Assembly (NCBI GenBank): GCA_051745565.1
Contig: JBNJEF010000004.1
Location: forward strand, 1-26,133
DNA: 26,133 nt
Source: SKVL01 sp051745565
Lineage (GTDB): Bacteria; Patescibacteriota; Minisyncoccia; Phycocordibacterales; CSBR16-193
Reading direction: 5' to 3'
The notes below the pieces were generated by a model. The model was not told where the DNA came from. It did no database searches and was given only the letters and a program-made list of their open reading frames with translations. Positions within the stretch are counted from its first letter, which is position 1; each line of letters starts with the position of its first letter. Made by a program: the position numbers and the translations under genes. Of the stretch, positions 7,478-15,165 are shown piece after piece.

Positions 7478-8677
7478 ATGTCCGAAAAAACAAAAAAGAT
7501 AAATCTTTCAATGATAAAACAGATAGAACTGGAGGCCTCTAAATATCCGGATGCCATTTCTCTGGCTCAGGGCATACCCGATTTTGACACCCCGCAATTT
7601 ATTAAAAGAAGAGTTGAAAGAGCCCTTAAAAGGGGGGCTGTGGCTAAGTATTCTCTTTCCCCCGGGCTTCCGGAGTTAAGAGAGCTCATAGAGGAATCAC
7701 TGGAAAAAGAGAATATGTATTATGACTGGGAGAAAGAGATCCTCGTTACAGCAGGCTCTATTGAAGGAATAACTGCCACGGTAATGGCGCTGACAGACCC
7801 AGGTGATGAGGTGATCATCCCCGAACCGACATATACGAGCTACAGAGAAGTAATAAATTTATCAGGATGTAAGCCCGTATTCGTACCCTTGGATGAAAAT
7901 AACGGCTGGAGTTTTGATATAGAGAGATACAAAAAAGCTATTACAGCTAAAACCAAAGCTATTTTCTACTGTAACCCCAACAATCCCACCGGCACCATAT
8001 ACAACAAAGATCAACTTTTAGAGCTTGCGGATCTGGCCGAAAAGAATGATCTGTTTTTAATATCCGATGAGGTTTATAAAGATTTTATTTACGACCAAAA
8101 TGAATTCTTTTCTCTGGCTGAGATCCCGGAACTAAGAAAGAGGGTCATAAGAATATTCTCTTTTTCCAAAGCTTTTGCCATGACCGGGTGGAGGGTCGCT
8201 TATTTACACAGCGATGAAGAGAACATCAAAGAGATAATAAAAGTTCACGATAGTCTGGTTACTTGCGCCCCGGTTATCTCTCAATATGGTGCCATGGGTG
8301 CTCTGGAGATAGAAAGTGAAAAAGTAAAAGAATTTTCTGATGAATACAAGACAAGAAGAGACCTCATTTGCCAGAGGCTAGAAAGGCTTGGAGATGTCTT
8401 TGATTTTGTAAAACCCGATAGCGCATATTACGTATTTCCCAAGATCTCCCTTGCATCTTCCAAATTCAAAAGAGAAGACAGAGAAAGACTACTTAAAGAA
8501 GGAACAGTAGACTCAAAGGAGTTTGCTATGTGGCTACTTGAAAAGATCCAGGTAGCCACGGTGCCGGGAGTAGCTTTCGGTTCAAATGGAGAAGGACATA
8601 TAAGAATGAGTTTCGGCAGAAGAGTAGAAGATATAAACATGGCTTTTGACAGAATGGAAGAGTTTTTTAATTCCTAA
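7478..8677 (+). CDS. PLP-dependent aminotransferase, class I/II
   Basis: This cytoplasmic fold-type-I aminotransferase has 399 residues, the usual length. Visible motifs are SLAQGIPDFDTP (28-39), the cofactor-ring region PTYTSY, NPNNPTG (166-172), and SDEVYKDF with Asp197 and Tyr200. The Schiff-base Lys231 is in SFSKAFAMTGWR, with Arg238 as phosphate ligand. Near the C-terminus, GEGHIRMSFG carries the substrate-carboxylate Arg. It resembles aspartate/aromatic aminotransferases of the AspC/PatA group; the amino donor cannot be fixed from sequence. There is no Shine-Dalgarno, and a TATACA box lies about 30 nt upstream. It is divergent from the lytic transglycosylase operon. The Mur-ligase-like gene begins 3 nt after it, so they are cotranscribed. 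Confidence 0.92.
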   Translation: MSEKTKKINLSMIKQIELEASKYPDAISLAQGIPDFDTPQFIKRRVERALKRGAVAKYSLSPGLPELRELIEESLEKENMYYDWEKEILVTAGSIEGITATVMALTDPGDEVIIPEPTYTSYREVINLSGCKPVFVPLDENNGWSFDIERYKKAITAKTKAIFYCNPNNPTGTIYNKDQLLELADLAEKNDLFLISDEVYKDFIYDQNEFFSLAEIPELRKRVIRIFSFSKAFAMTGWRVAYLHSDEENIKEIIKVHDSLVTCAPVISQYGAMGALEIESEKVKEFSDEYKTRRDLICQRLERLGDVFDFVKPDSAYYVFPKISLASSKFKREDRERLLKEGTVDSKEFAMWLLEKIQVATVPGVAFGSNGEGHIRMSFGRRVEDINMAFDRMEEFFNS

Positions 8678-8680
8678 AAT

Positions 8681-9439
8681 ATGAAAAATTTTCTGAAAAC
8701 AATTCTTAAATACTATTTAAAGATCTTTACCAAGCTGACTCTTTTGATCCATAGACCGATCATTGTAGCCGTTTCCGGAAGCTCCAATAAGAACTTTGTT
8801 AAAATGGAAATAAAAAGAAGACTTCAGAGTAGAGGTCTATCCGTCAGGGCAAATCCCAAAAATTTCAACACAGAAATAGGAATGCCACTAGCAATACTAA
8901 ACCTCCCGAGCGGATATAATGAATACAGAAAGTGGATCCCCGCTATTTTAAGCGCTCCTGTTAAAGTCCTCCAAAAGAACTTTCCGGATGTTTTAGTATT
9001 AAGTTTAGGCTCATCAGACGAAGGGGATATGAAGTATCTTCTAACTGTAGTCAGACCTCATATTTCCGTAATTACGGACATCAATCAGAAGTACAAAGAA
9101 GGTTTTTCCAATATGAACGCCTTAGTTAGAGAGTATCAAACACTAACCGGAAAAACCCGTAAAGACGGAGCCCTTATACTGAATTCGGATAACTATAGAG
9201 TTAAGGAATTGGGTAAGGAGAAAGACAGGGTCTTCTATTTTGGATTTAGCGAGAATGCTGATGCTCAGATCTTAAAAGTACAAAAGAACGAAAAAGGTCA
9301 GAGAATTGAAATAAAAAGTAACGGTGATATTTCATCTCACCAACTAAACAGATTTGGCACTCATCATGCTTACGCTTTTGCTATCGGTTACATAGCGGAA
9401 AAAGAAGTACTTTACCGGACATCACACTCTTCAACATAA
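8681..9439 (+). CDS. Truncated Mur-ligase-like protein without P-loop
   Basis: This 252-residue protein resembles the central domain of MurF-type ligases. A membrane-like N-terminal stretch (1-25) leads into IIVAVSGSSNKNFVK, the position of the ATP loop G-x-x-GKT. Then come NFNTEIGMPLAILNLP (the MurF NFNTEIG motif), DVLVLSLGSSDEGDMKYLL and HISVITDI, each aligned with MurF segments. The Lys-Thr of the P-loop is gone (GSSNKN), and the protein stops near HHAYAFAIGYIA, so the whole C-terminal ligase domain is missing. It is therefore unlikely to be a normal ATP-dependent ligase; it may be a non-catalytic homologue or a decaying gene. Its last 28 nt overlap the convergent nrdG 3' end. Confidence 0.6.
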   Translation: MKNFLKTILKYYLKIFTKLTLLIHRPIIVAVSGSSNKNFVKMEIKRRLQSRGLSVRANPKNFNTEIGMPLAILNLPSGYNEYRKWIPAILSAPVKVLQKNFPDVLVLSLGSSDEGDMKYLLTVVRPHISVITDINQKYKEGFSNMNALVREYQTLTGKTRKDGALILNSDNYRVKELGKEKDRVFYFGFSENADAQILKVQKNEKGQRIEIKSNGDISSHQLNRFGTHHAYAFAIGYIAEKEVLYRTSHSST

Positions 9440-10101
9440 CCTTTTAACTCGTTGGCTATTTTATGTAGCTCCTCCTCTTCATAGTGTGACAACTCCGACA
9501 CTTCAGGATCAATAGTTTCCGAAGGCATAAATCTTTGTAAATAGTATTTACAAGCTCCTTTTATTTCTTTAGCCATATCCTGAAGGTCCTTTTCGTTAAT
9601 GAGATCTTTGATCACTGTAGTTCTGAATTCATACTCCATACCGGAATTGATGATCAGCTCAATACTTTTTTTAATATTTTCAATTTCTACCGAACAACAA
9701 GTGATCCCTGAATACTTTTGAAAAGGCGCTTTTATGTCCATAGCAATATAGTCAACAACACCTTTTTTAAAGAGGTCATCTATAACCAAAGGACGAGTGC
9801 CGTTAGTATCCAGTTTCGTCAAAAAACCCATATCTTTTATTTCTGTCATAAGTTTATCAATATCGGAATGTTCCGTCGGTTCTCCGCCGGTAATAACCAC
9901 GGCTTCAATTTTATTTTGCCTACTTTCTAAAAAGCTATAGATCTCTGAGAGTGGTATATCTTGAGTAAATTTCTCCGGAACAACAAGCTCCGGATTATGA
10001 CAGTACTTACATCGAAAATTGCAACCGCGAGTAAATATCACGGCGGAAATTTTGTCCGGATAATCTATCAGAGAAAATTTCTGAAATCCGCCAATTATCA
10101 T
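9412..10101 (-). CDS. nrdG: Anaerobic ribonucleoside-triphosphate reductase activating protein
   Basis: This radical-SAM enzyme makes the glycyl radical on NrdD. Cys27, Cys31 and Cys34 (C-x3-C-x2-C in RGCNFRCKYCHNPEL) bind the 4Fe-4S cluster, and VVITGGEPTEH is the SAM-binding GGE motif. At 229 residues it is longer than E. coli NrdG (about 154) and fits the NrdG2-type group. The ATG overlaps the last base of the nrdD stop codon (TAATG arrangement), so translation is coupled. Both genes should be governed by the riboswitch upstream of nrdD. The 3' end runs 28 nt into the convergent Mur-ligase-like gene. Confidence 0.93.
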   Translation of the reverse strand: MIIGGFQKFSLIDYPDKISAVIFTRGCNFRCKYCHNPELVVPEKFTQDIPLSEIYSFLESRQNKIEAVVITGGEPTEHSDIDKLMTEIKDMGFLTKLDTNGTRPLVIDDLFKKGVVDYIAMDIKAPFQKYSGITCCSVEIENIKKSIELIINSGMEYEFRTTVIKDLINEKDLQDMAKEIKGACKYYLQRFMPSETIDPEVSELSHYEEEELHKIANELKGYVEECDVR

Positions 10102-12188
10102 TAAACATTCTTATAGGTTTTTCTGATGTTAAATTCGTGCTTCTTGCCGTCATTCCACTGATTTACAGGACGCAAGTAACCCACGATCCTTGAATAAACT
10201 TCGCAATTACTTTGGCATTTACCACAAACAGCAACTTCTCCGGAAATATAGCCATGTACAGGACAGATGCTAAAAGTAGGACTTATGGTGAAGTAAGGCA
10301 TTTTATAATTCTCGCATATTTTCTTTATAAGATTCCTTACAGCCTTGCCACTTTTTACTTTTTCGCCAAAGAAAAGATGGGCTACCGTTCCTCCTGTATA
10401 TCTAGTCTGCAGATCATCTTGAAGATCTAACATTTCAAATACATCATCCGTAAAATTGACCGGTAAATGAGTTGAATTGGTATAGAAAGGATCATTCACA
10501 TTCTTACCTTGGCCATTGGCAAAAAGAGGCTTTCTGAGTTTTTTCTGATCCAAAAGAGCAAGCCTATGGAGAGTTCCTTCAGCCGGCGTGGCTTCCAAGT
10601 TATAGTTGTTACCGGTTTCTTCTTGAATTTCCGCCAAGGTGCCTCTCATAAGATCAAGTGTTTCCTTGGCAAATTTCTGCCCTTCTTCAGAGGCGATATT
10701 CTCACCCAAGAGATTACCGATAGCTTCGTTCATTCCAGCTATGCCTATGGTAGAAAAGTGGTTTTTCCAATAACTTCCGTTTTGATCTTTTATTTTCTTT
10801 AAATAGAATTTAGTATACGGATAAAGATCATTTTCAGTAAATCTTTCCAGGACCTTTCTTTTTATCTCCAAGCTCTCTTTTGCCAAGAGCATCAGCTCTT
10901 TTAATTTTTCGTTGAACTCTTTTTTGCTTTTTGAGACATAGCCCAGGCGTGGAAGATTTATGGTAACAACACCTATTGATCCGGTTAGAGGATTGGCACC
11001 GAAAAGCCCACCCCCACGGTTTTCAAGCTCTCTGTTGTCGATTCTCAAGCGACAGCACATAGAACGAGCATCCTCCGGACTCATATCGGAATTAATAAAA
11101 TTGGAAAAATAAGGAAGACCGTATTTGGCCGTAACTTCCCAAAGCAGTTCGCTTACTTCGCTATCCCAGTTAAAATCCTCAGTTATGTTATAAGTCGGAA
11201 TAGGGAAGGTGAAAACCCGCCCGCTGGCATCTCCCTCCGAGAGAACTTCTAAAAAGGCTTTATTGAATATATCCATCTCATTTTGGAACTCTTTGTATGT
11301 TTCATCTTTTGCCTCTCCTCCTATGATGACCTGCTGATCGGCATAATACCGAGGAATATAGAGATCCAGAGTTATGTTGGTAAATGGTGTTTGGAAACCG
11401 ACACGTGTCGGAATATTGACATTAAAAAGAAACTCCTGAATGGCCTGCTTTACCTCTTTATAACTTAAACCGTCATATCTTATGAACGGAGCAAGCAGAG
11501 TATCAAAATTACTAAAGGCCTGCGCTCCGGCAGCCTCTCCTTGGAGGGTATAGAAAAAATTGGTGACCTGCCCCAGAGCCGCTCTGAAATGCTTGGGTGG
11601 TTTACTTGACACCTTACCCTCAACACCGGTAAAACCTTTCATTAAAAGATCTAAAAGATCCCATCCAACACAGTAAACAGAGAGAATACTAAGATCGTGT
11701 ATATGAAAGTCCCCGCCACTATGAGGGCCACGGATGTTCTCCGGATATATTCTGCTCAACCAATAGTTCTTACTAACTTCACTGGAAATATAGTTATTAA
11801 GACCCTGTAATGAATAAGCCATGTTGCTGTTCTCTTTGACCTTCCAATCGGCACGCCCCAAATAATCATCCACCAAGCCATTATTGGTGGAATTTGTTAT
11901 ATCTCTTATAAGTCTGTGCTGATCCCTGTATAAAATGTAAGCTTTAGCTGTTTTTTTATACTTTGAATTAAGTAGAACATCTTCTACCGAATCCTGTATC
12001 TCTTCAACTTTAGGTACCTTGCCCTTTACTCTTTCCTTGGAGTATTCAATGACCTTTTTTGTAAGTTTTCGGGCCTGCTTTTGATCGAACTCTCCGGTAG
12101 CTTCTCCGGCTTTAGTTATCGCATCGGTTATTTTTTGCTCGTCAAACGTAACAGTTTCTCCATTTCTTTTTTTGATCTTTGAATACAT
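10101..12188 (-). CDS. nrdD: Anaerobic (class III) ribonucleoside-triphosphate reductase
   Basis: It reduces ribonucleoside triphosphates to deoxynucleotides using an oxygen-sensitive glycyl radical. The 695 residues have an N-terminal ATP-cone (about 1-95) for allosteric control, then the ten-stranded barrel. The barrel contains SMCCRLRIDNRELENRGGG, the region of the active-site cysteine. The C-terminal zinc site is Cys642, Cys655, Cys658 and Cys662 (CPVHG, CGKC, C). The radical site is Gly670 in RIVGYLRPVNQWNDGK. All functional elements are intact. There is no Shine-Dalgarno. The 5' leader holds a structured element that looks like a cobalamin riboswitch. That points to B12-repressed expression and a possible B12-dependent class II reductase elsewhere in the genome. 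Confidence 0.96.
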   Translation of the reverse strand: MYSKIKKRNGETVTFDEQKITDAITKAGEATGEFDQKQARKLTKKVIEYSKERVKGKVPKVEEIQDSVEDVLLNSKYKKTAKAYILYRDQHRLIRDITNSTNNGLVDDYLGRADWKVKENSNMAYSLQGLNNYISSEVSKNYWLSRIYPENIRGPHSGGDFHIHDLSILSVYCVGWDLLDLLMKGFTGVEGKVSSKPPKHFRAALGQVTNFFYTLQGEAAGAQAFSNFDTLLAPFIRYDGLSYKEVKQAIQEFLFNVNIPTRVGFQTPFTNITLDLYIPRYYADQQVIIGGEAKDETYKEFQNEMDIFNKAFLEVLSEGDASGRVFTFPIPTYNITEDFNWDSEVSELLWEVTAKYGLPYFSNFINSDMSPEDARSMCCRLRIDNRELENRGGGLFGANPLTGSIGVVTINLPRLGYVSKSKKEFNEKLKELMLLAKESLEIKRKVLERFTENDLYPYTKFYLKKIKDQNGSYWKNHFSTIGIAGMNEAIGNLLGENIASEEGQKFAKETLDLMRGTLAEIQEETGNNYNLEATPAEGTLHRLALLDQKKLRKPLFANGQGKNVNDPFYTNSTHLPVNFTDDVFEMLDLQDDLQTRYTGGTVAHLFFGEKVKSGKAVRNLIKKICENYKMPYFTISPTFSICPVHGYISGEVAVCGKCQSNCEVYSRIVGYLRPVNQWNDGKKHEFNIRKTYKNV

Positions 12189-12211
12189 GATTTATTTTGT
12201 TAAGGATAAAT

Positions 12212-12360
12212 AAAAACTTGACCCAAATGACGCCAAGATATTTTATCAGTGGCTTGACGCGAGCCCGAGCGGTCTATAAAAATGTACAAAGTGCAGGATC
12301 GGACTTTTACCGTTACGCGTTAGTGGGGGATTTCCACCCCTCTTCACCGCACAAACCGCC
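12212..12360 (-). promoter_or_regulatory. Putative cobalamin riboswitch with terminator upstream of nrdDG
   Basis: On the minus strand the leader folds into nested helices. The outer helix GGCGGU/ACCGCU (12360-12355 with 12273-12268) encloses GUGCGG/CCuGCAC (12352-12347 with 12297-12291). That helix encloses the hairpin GGGG-UGGAAAU-CCCC (12340-12326), the conserved CUAACGCGUAACGGUAA strand, and CGG-UAAAAGU-CCG (12312-12300). UGnnAAU and the ACGCG...CGGUAA strand match the cobalamin aptamer core as recalled from E. coli btuB, and AUAGACCGC resembles the B12 box. Downstream, GCGUCAAG (12260-12253) can pair with CUUGGCGU (12237-12230). Alternatively CUUGGC (12237-12232) pairs with GUCAAG (12222-12217) followed by UUUUUAUUU, an intrinsic terminator. 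ACGCG (12320-12316) can pair with CGCGU (12261-12257), as in the cobalamin kissing loop. Confidence 0.72.
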
Positions 12361-12410
12361 TTATATTTTCGATTCATTCTAACATAAAAAGATGTCGGCA
12401 TGTTGATAAC

Positions 12411-13664
12411 TCAAGCATGAGATCCTGCCACCCATCCACTGGTCCAACACCATTGCAAAGAGAACCCTCCGCTCGCTTTTTCAATATTTAGAACATCACC
12501 TGTTAAATAAAGCTCAGGATACATTTTTGATTGCATAGTTTTAGTATCCACCTCTCTTAGATCCACCCCGTCATCAGAGGCAATGGCCCAATTAAGACCC
12601 ATAGTATCTGTTACTACCAGAGGCATCGCTTTCATTGTATCCGCCAGTTTTTCCCGCTCCATTTTAGTTATACTGTGAACCTTTTTCTCTGAAAGACCGG
12701 GCAAAGCCAGAGATATAATCGCCTCACTTAGTCCTTCCGAGAGCTCCATTGAGAGCACATTTTTTAGAGATTTATTCTTATTTCTCTCAAAGAGGTTGAA
12801 TAGCCTTTTTCTTAAAGAACCGGAATCAGTATCTGGATACATATCTATCTCAACTTTTACCGGACCTTCATTTAAAAGACTCTTTACCTTTCTTGAAGAG
12901 TTTAAGATAAGCGGACCGGAAAGACCGAAGTGTGTAAAAAGAATTTTACCTGTCCTACTAAACTTTCCCTCCTTTTTCGTCTTATCTGTCCCGAAAGTTA
13001 TTTTCATAAAGGAGAGAGTAATACCGGAGAGTTCTTTTACCCATCTCTCTTTAACAACCAAGGGCACCAGATCCGGTTTGGAAGAATTTACACTATGACC
13101 CAAACTCTTAAGCCACCTTAAGCCTTCTCCGGTGGAGCCGGTATCGGGATAAGAGGTTCCGCCGGTGGAGAGAATGAAGCTTGAAGCGGTAAAAAGTCCC
13201 CTATCTGTTCTAACACCGACGATCTTTCCTTCTTCAACTTCAAACCCTTTAACCTTTATTCCTCTTTTAACTTTTACTCTGTTTTTCTTCATAAACCCCT
13301 CCATTGTCCTGATGACATCGCTCGCTTTCTGTGACTCAGGGAAGGCTCTTTTCCTGGCTTCAACTACAAGAGGAAGGCCTTGGTTTTGGAAAAAAACCCA
13401 TGCATCTTCCATTGTAAACTGAGAAAGAGGGGAGTAAAGAAACTTCTTCGCCTCACCATAGTTATCTAAAAGCTTATTTTTATCTTCCTCGGCATTTAAA
13501 ATATTACACCTCCCCCCGCCGGTTAAGGATAGTTTATTGCCCAAACTTCTATTCTTCTCCAAGAGCAAAACCTTGCGACCCCTATTAGCCGCTCTTCCGG
13601 CAGCCATCATTCCGGAAGGACCACCTCCAATAACAATAACGTCATAATTTTCCTTTTCTTCCAT
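12411..13664 (-). CDS. HI0933-type FAD-dependent oxidoreductase
   Basis: A flavoprotein of the HI0933/BaiN-like family, 417 residues from the chosen start. The N-terminal Rossmann motif is DVIVIGGGPSGMMAAGRAANRG, followed by LLEKN and LTGGGRCNI, which is typical of the family. The C-terminus YLTGDVLNIEKASGGFSLQWCWTSGW is the second FAD signature. The reaction is not established for most members. An in-frame ATG at 13742 would add 26 residues, but that extension runs through the terminator of the upstream gene. An extended -10 promoter lies just before 13664, so the later start is favoured. The mRNA would then be nearly leaderless. Confidence 0.88.
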   Translation of the reverse strand: MEEKENYDVIVIGGGPSGMMAAGRAANRGRKVLLLEKNRSLGNKLSLTGGGRCNILNAEEDKNKLLDNYGEAKKFLYSPLSQFTMEDAWVFFQNQGLPLVVEARKRAFPESQKASDVIRTMEGFMKKNRVKVKRGIKVKGFEVEEGKIVGVRTDRGLFTASSFILSTGGTSYPDTGSTGEGLRWLKSLGHSVNSSKPDLVPLVVKERWVKELSGITLSFMKITFGTDKTKKEGKFSRTGKILFTHFGLSGPLILNSSRKVKSLLNEGPVKVEIDMYPDTDSGSLRKRLFNLFERNKNKSLKNVLSMELSEGLSEAIISLALPGLSEKKVHSITKMEREKLADTMKAMPLVVTDTMGLNWAIASDDGVDLREVDTKTMQSKMYPELYLTGDVLNIEKASGGFSLQWCWTSGWVAGSHA

Positions 13665-13672
13665 GGTAAGGA

Positions 13673-13700
13673 ATACTACCACAGCGTAGATAAGATCAAA
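13673..13700 (-). promoter_or_regulatory. Extended -10 promoter of the flavoprotein gene
   Basis: TGG-TAGTAT (13681..13673) is an extended -10, with TTTGAT 17 nt upstream as a weak -35. Predicted transcription start is about 2 nt before the ATG at 13664. Confidence 0.45.
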
Positions 13701-13710
13701 ATCAAATTTC

Positions 13711-13740
13711 AAAAAAGAAAAAGAGCCGACGAATCGGCTC
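13711..13740 (-). terminator. Terminator with UUCG loop
   Basis: GAGCCGA (13740..13734), UUCG loop, UCGGCUC (13729..13723), then UUUUUCUUUUUU on the minus strand. It lies 12 nt after the stop of the Cys-rich duplicated gene. Confidence 0.92.
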
Positions 13741-13752
13741 ATTTATAAAAGG

Positions 13753-14292
13753 TCAGCAAAATTTATTGTGAAGAATATTTTTACAGATCTCTTTTTTTCT
13801 TATAGCTAAATGTATAGACTTTTCTATACAGTCCAAGCACAAAAAGGTTCTTATCAAGCAAATGGTTTCATTCCTAACTTTAAAGCGATAAGTGACTCCT
13901 AAAAAAGCCCTGTTCTCACAATTTATGCAATCGCATAGATAGTTTATACCAGAGGTGTAATCTTTATGAACGAAGGGGTTTTCTGACTCAACTCTTTGCA
14001 AAAAGTCTCTACAACAGTAAACATAAAGTCCTTTTTTAGGATCCTTAGACAGGACACTTTCTTTGTTTGCTTTTTCCGCAATACAGAGAATAAGCTTAAG
14101 ATGAGAAGAGCATAACGAAGAACATATACTGTATCCAAGTTCTCCTTTGAAACCAAAATTTATTTTCATTCCCCAGAATCCATTTTGCCGGCAGTCCATG
14201 AAATCACAGAATGAACCAATATGGTCATACTCAATTTTTACCAAGAGATCACCAGGCTTATCAATTTTCCCATCCTTTATACTTTCTCTCAT
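13753..14292 (-). CDS. Cys-rich protein with internal duplication, probable zinc-ribbon pair
   Basis: I do not recognise this 179-residue protein. It has two similar halves. The first (about 26-75) has C29-x4-C34, then an aromatic/basic strand pair, then C57-x3-C61 and an amphipathic helix. The second (about 117-165) has C120/C122-x2-C125, a similar strand pair (FLGVTYRFKVRN), then C152-x2-C155 and a helix. The spacing in each half fits a four-Cys zinc site. A further CC pair (93-94) and Cys170/Cys179 lie outside. No transmembrane segment or signal is visible. AAAGGAGG 5 nt before the ATG marks the start, and a strong terminator follows directly, so it is a single-gene unit. Function unknown; nucleic-acid or protein binding is only a guess. 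Confidence 0.75.
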   Translation of the reverse strand: MRESIKDGKIDKPGDLLVKIEYDHIGSFCDFMDCRQNGFWGMKINFGFKGELGYSICSSLCSSHLKLILCIAEKANKESVLSKDPKKGLYVYCCRDFLQRVESENPFVHKDYTSGINYLCDCINCENRAFLGVTYRFKVRNETICLIRTFLCLDCIEKSIHLAIRKKEICKNILHNKFC

Positions 14293-14468
14293 TAGCGCCT
14301 CCTTTTGTTTTAAAGTTCAAGACTAATTCAAATTTAGCACACTAAACCCACTAACAAAATTCCTCACTTTGAATAATTAGAAAGTCGCATATATCTATTG
14401 GACCGGCATGTAATATGAAACAATGATCGGTTTAGGAAGTGCTTAGTGATTGAACCGAATATCAGGAA

Positions 14469-14996
14469 CTACTTCTCCCTCTCTTTAACGTAGCCTTTAC
14501 TTATCATCCCTCCTTCTTTTAACTGCTCCAGAGCTTCGGGGGGAATGTAGTATTTTCGGCGGGCTGTCATTCGCTCTTCCTCCTCATCTAAAAACTCTTC
14601 ATCCATCTCTTTTTTCTCTTCTTCGGGAATGGGTTCAGTCTGAGGAGAGAGGAGCTCTTGAACCTGTGCTTCGGTCAGATACATCTTTACTATCCAGAAG
14701 TTATTTTTCTCAGCGGAGGACCACTTACTTCCATACTCTCTGGCGGTAACAATATCGCCGGCACGATAGGCACCGGAACCGGAACCGGTTTTAACTTTCT
14801 TTATTAGAAGATCGTAATAACGAGGAGCCTCACCGGGACCGGCCGGATTTAGAGCAATTACTTCTCCCATAAAGGCCTGCATAGGACCGGGAAGTTCAGA
14901 GAAGTCTATTCGCTCTCCTAAGGCGGTACCGGTAATAGAGAAGGCGACTAGAATAACCAAAACGGCTAATGATGAGTAAATTATTTTCTTTTTCAT
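14469..14996 (-). CDS. Hypothetical exported or membrane-anchored protein
   Basis: This 175-residue protein begins with Lys-rich residues and a hydrophobic helix (about 4-26, IIYSSLAVLVILVAFSITG), so it is exported or anchored with the rest outside. A compact middle part (about 40-115) contains RYYDLLIKKVKTGSGSG and an FWIVKMYLTEAQVQELL segment. After it comes a highly acidic linker (about 120-142) and a basic end. I recognise no family. The unit is flanked by a 176-nt gap on one side (14293-14468, only leader-like AT-rich sequence) and by the divergent ychF on the other. No Shine-Dalgarno is evident. Confidence 0.65.
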   Translation of the reverse strand: MKKKIIYSSLAVLVILVAFSITGTALGERIDFSELPGPMQAFMGEVIALNPAGPGEAPRYYDLLIKKVKTGSGSGAYRAGDIVTAREYGSKWSSAEKNNFWIVKMYLTEAQVQELLSPQTEPIPEEEKKEMDEEFLDEEEERMTARRKYYIPPEALEQLKEGGMISKGYVKEREK

Positions 14997-15132
14997 ATTT
15001 TAATAAGTTATTAGCTATATTTTAACAGATAAAGAGGTTAGAGCAACATAGATGCATGTTATCTTGATAAATATCGTAAAATAAAGAGAATATTTAAAAA
15101 AACCGAGCAAAAGGTTTTCTTTTAGATTATTT

Positions 15133-15141
15133 TGTTATACT
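15133..15141 (+). promoter_or_regulatory. ychF extended -10 promoter
   Basis: TGTTATACT is an extended -10 (TGn TATACT). It predicts an 18-nt or so leader without a Shine-Dalgarno before the ATG at 15166. Confidence 0.5.
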
Positions 15142-15165
15142 ATTCTTACTCGTAATGAAAACTTT

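Noticed and set aside
12217..12360. The structured leader as an FMN riboswitch, RNase P RNA or tmRNA
   Set aside because: CGGUAAAAGUCCG is reminiscent of the FMN element, but the paired second half is absent. The element is too short for RNase P RNA and shows no tRNA-like ends for tmRNA. Cobalamin core features fit better.
13665..13742. 26-residue N-terminal extension of the flavoprotein
   Set aside because: It runs through a textbook terminator and through the likely promoter, and the FAD motif begins right after the later ATG.
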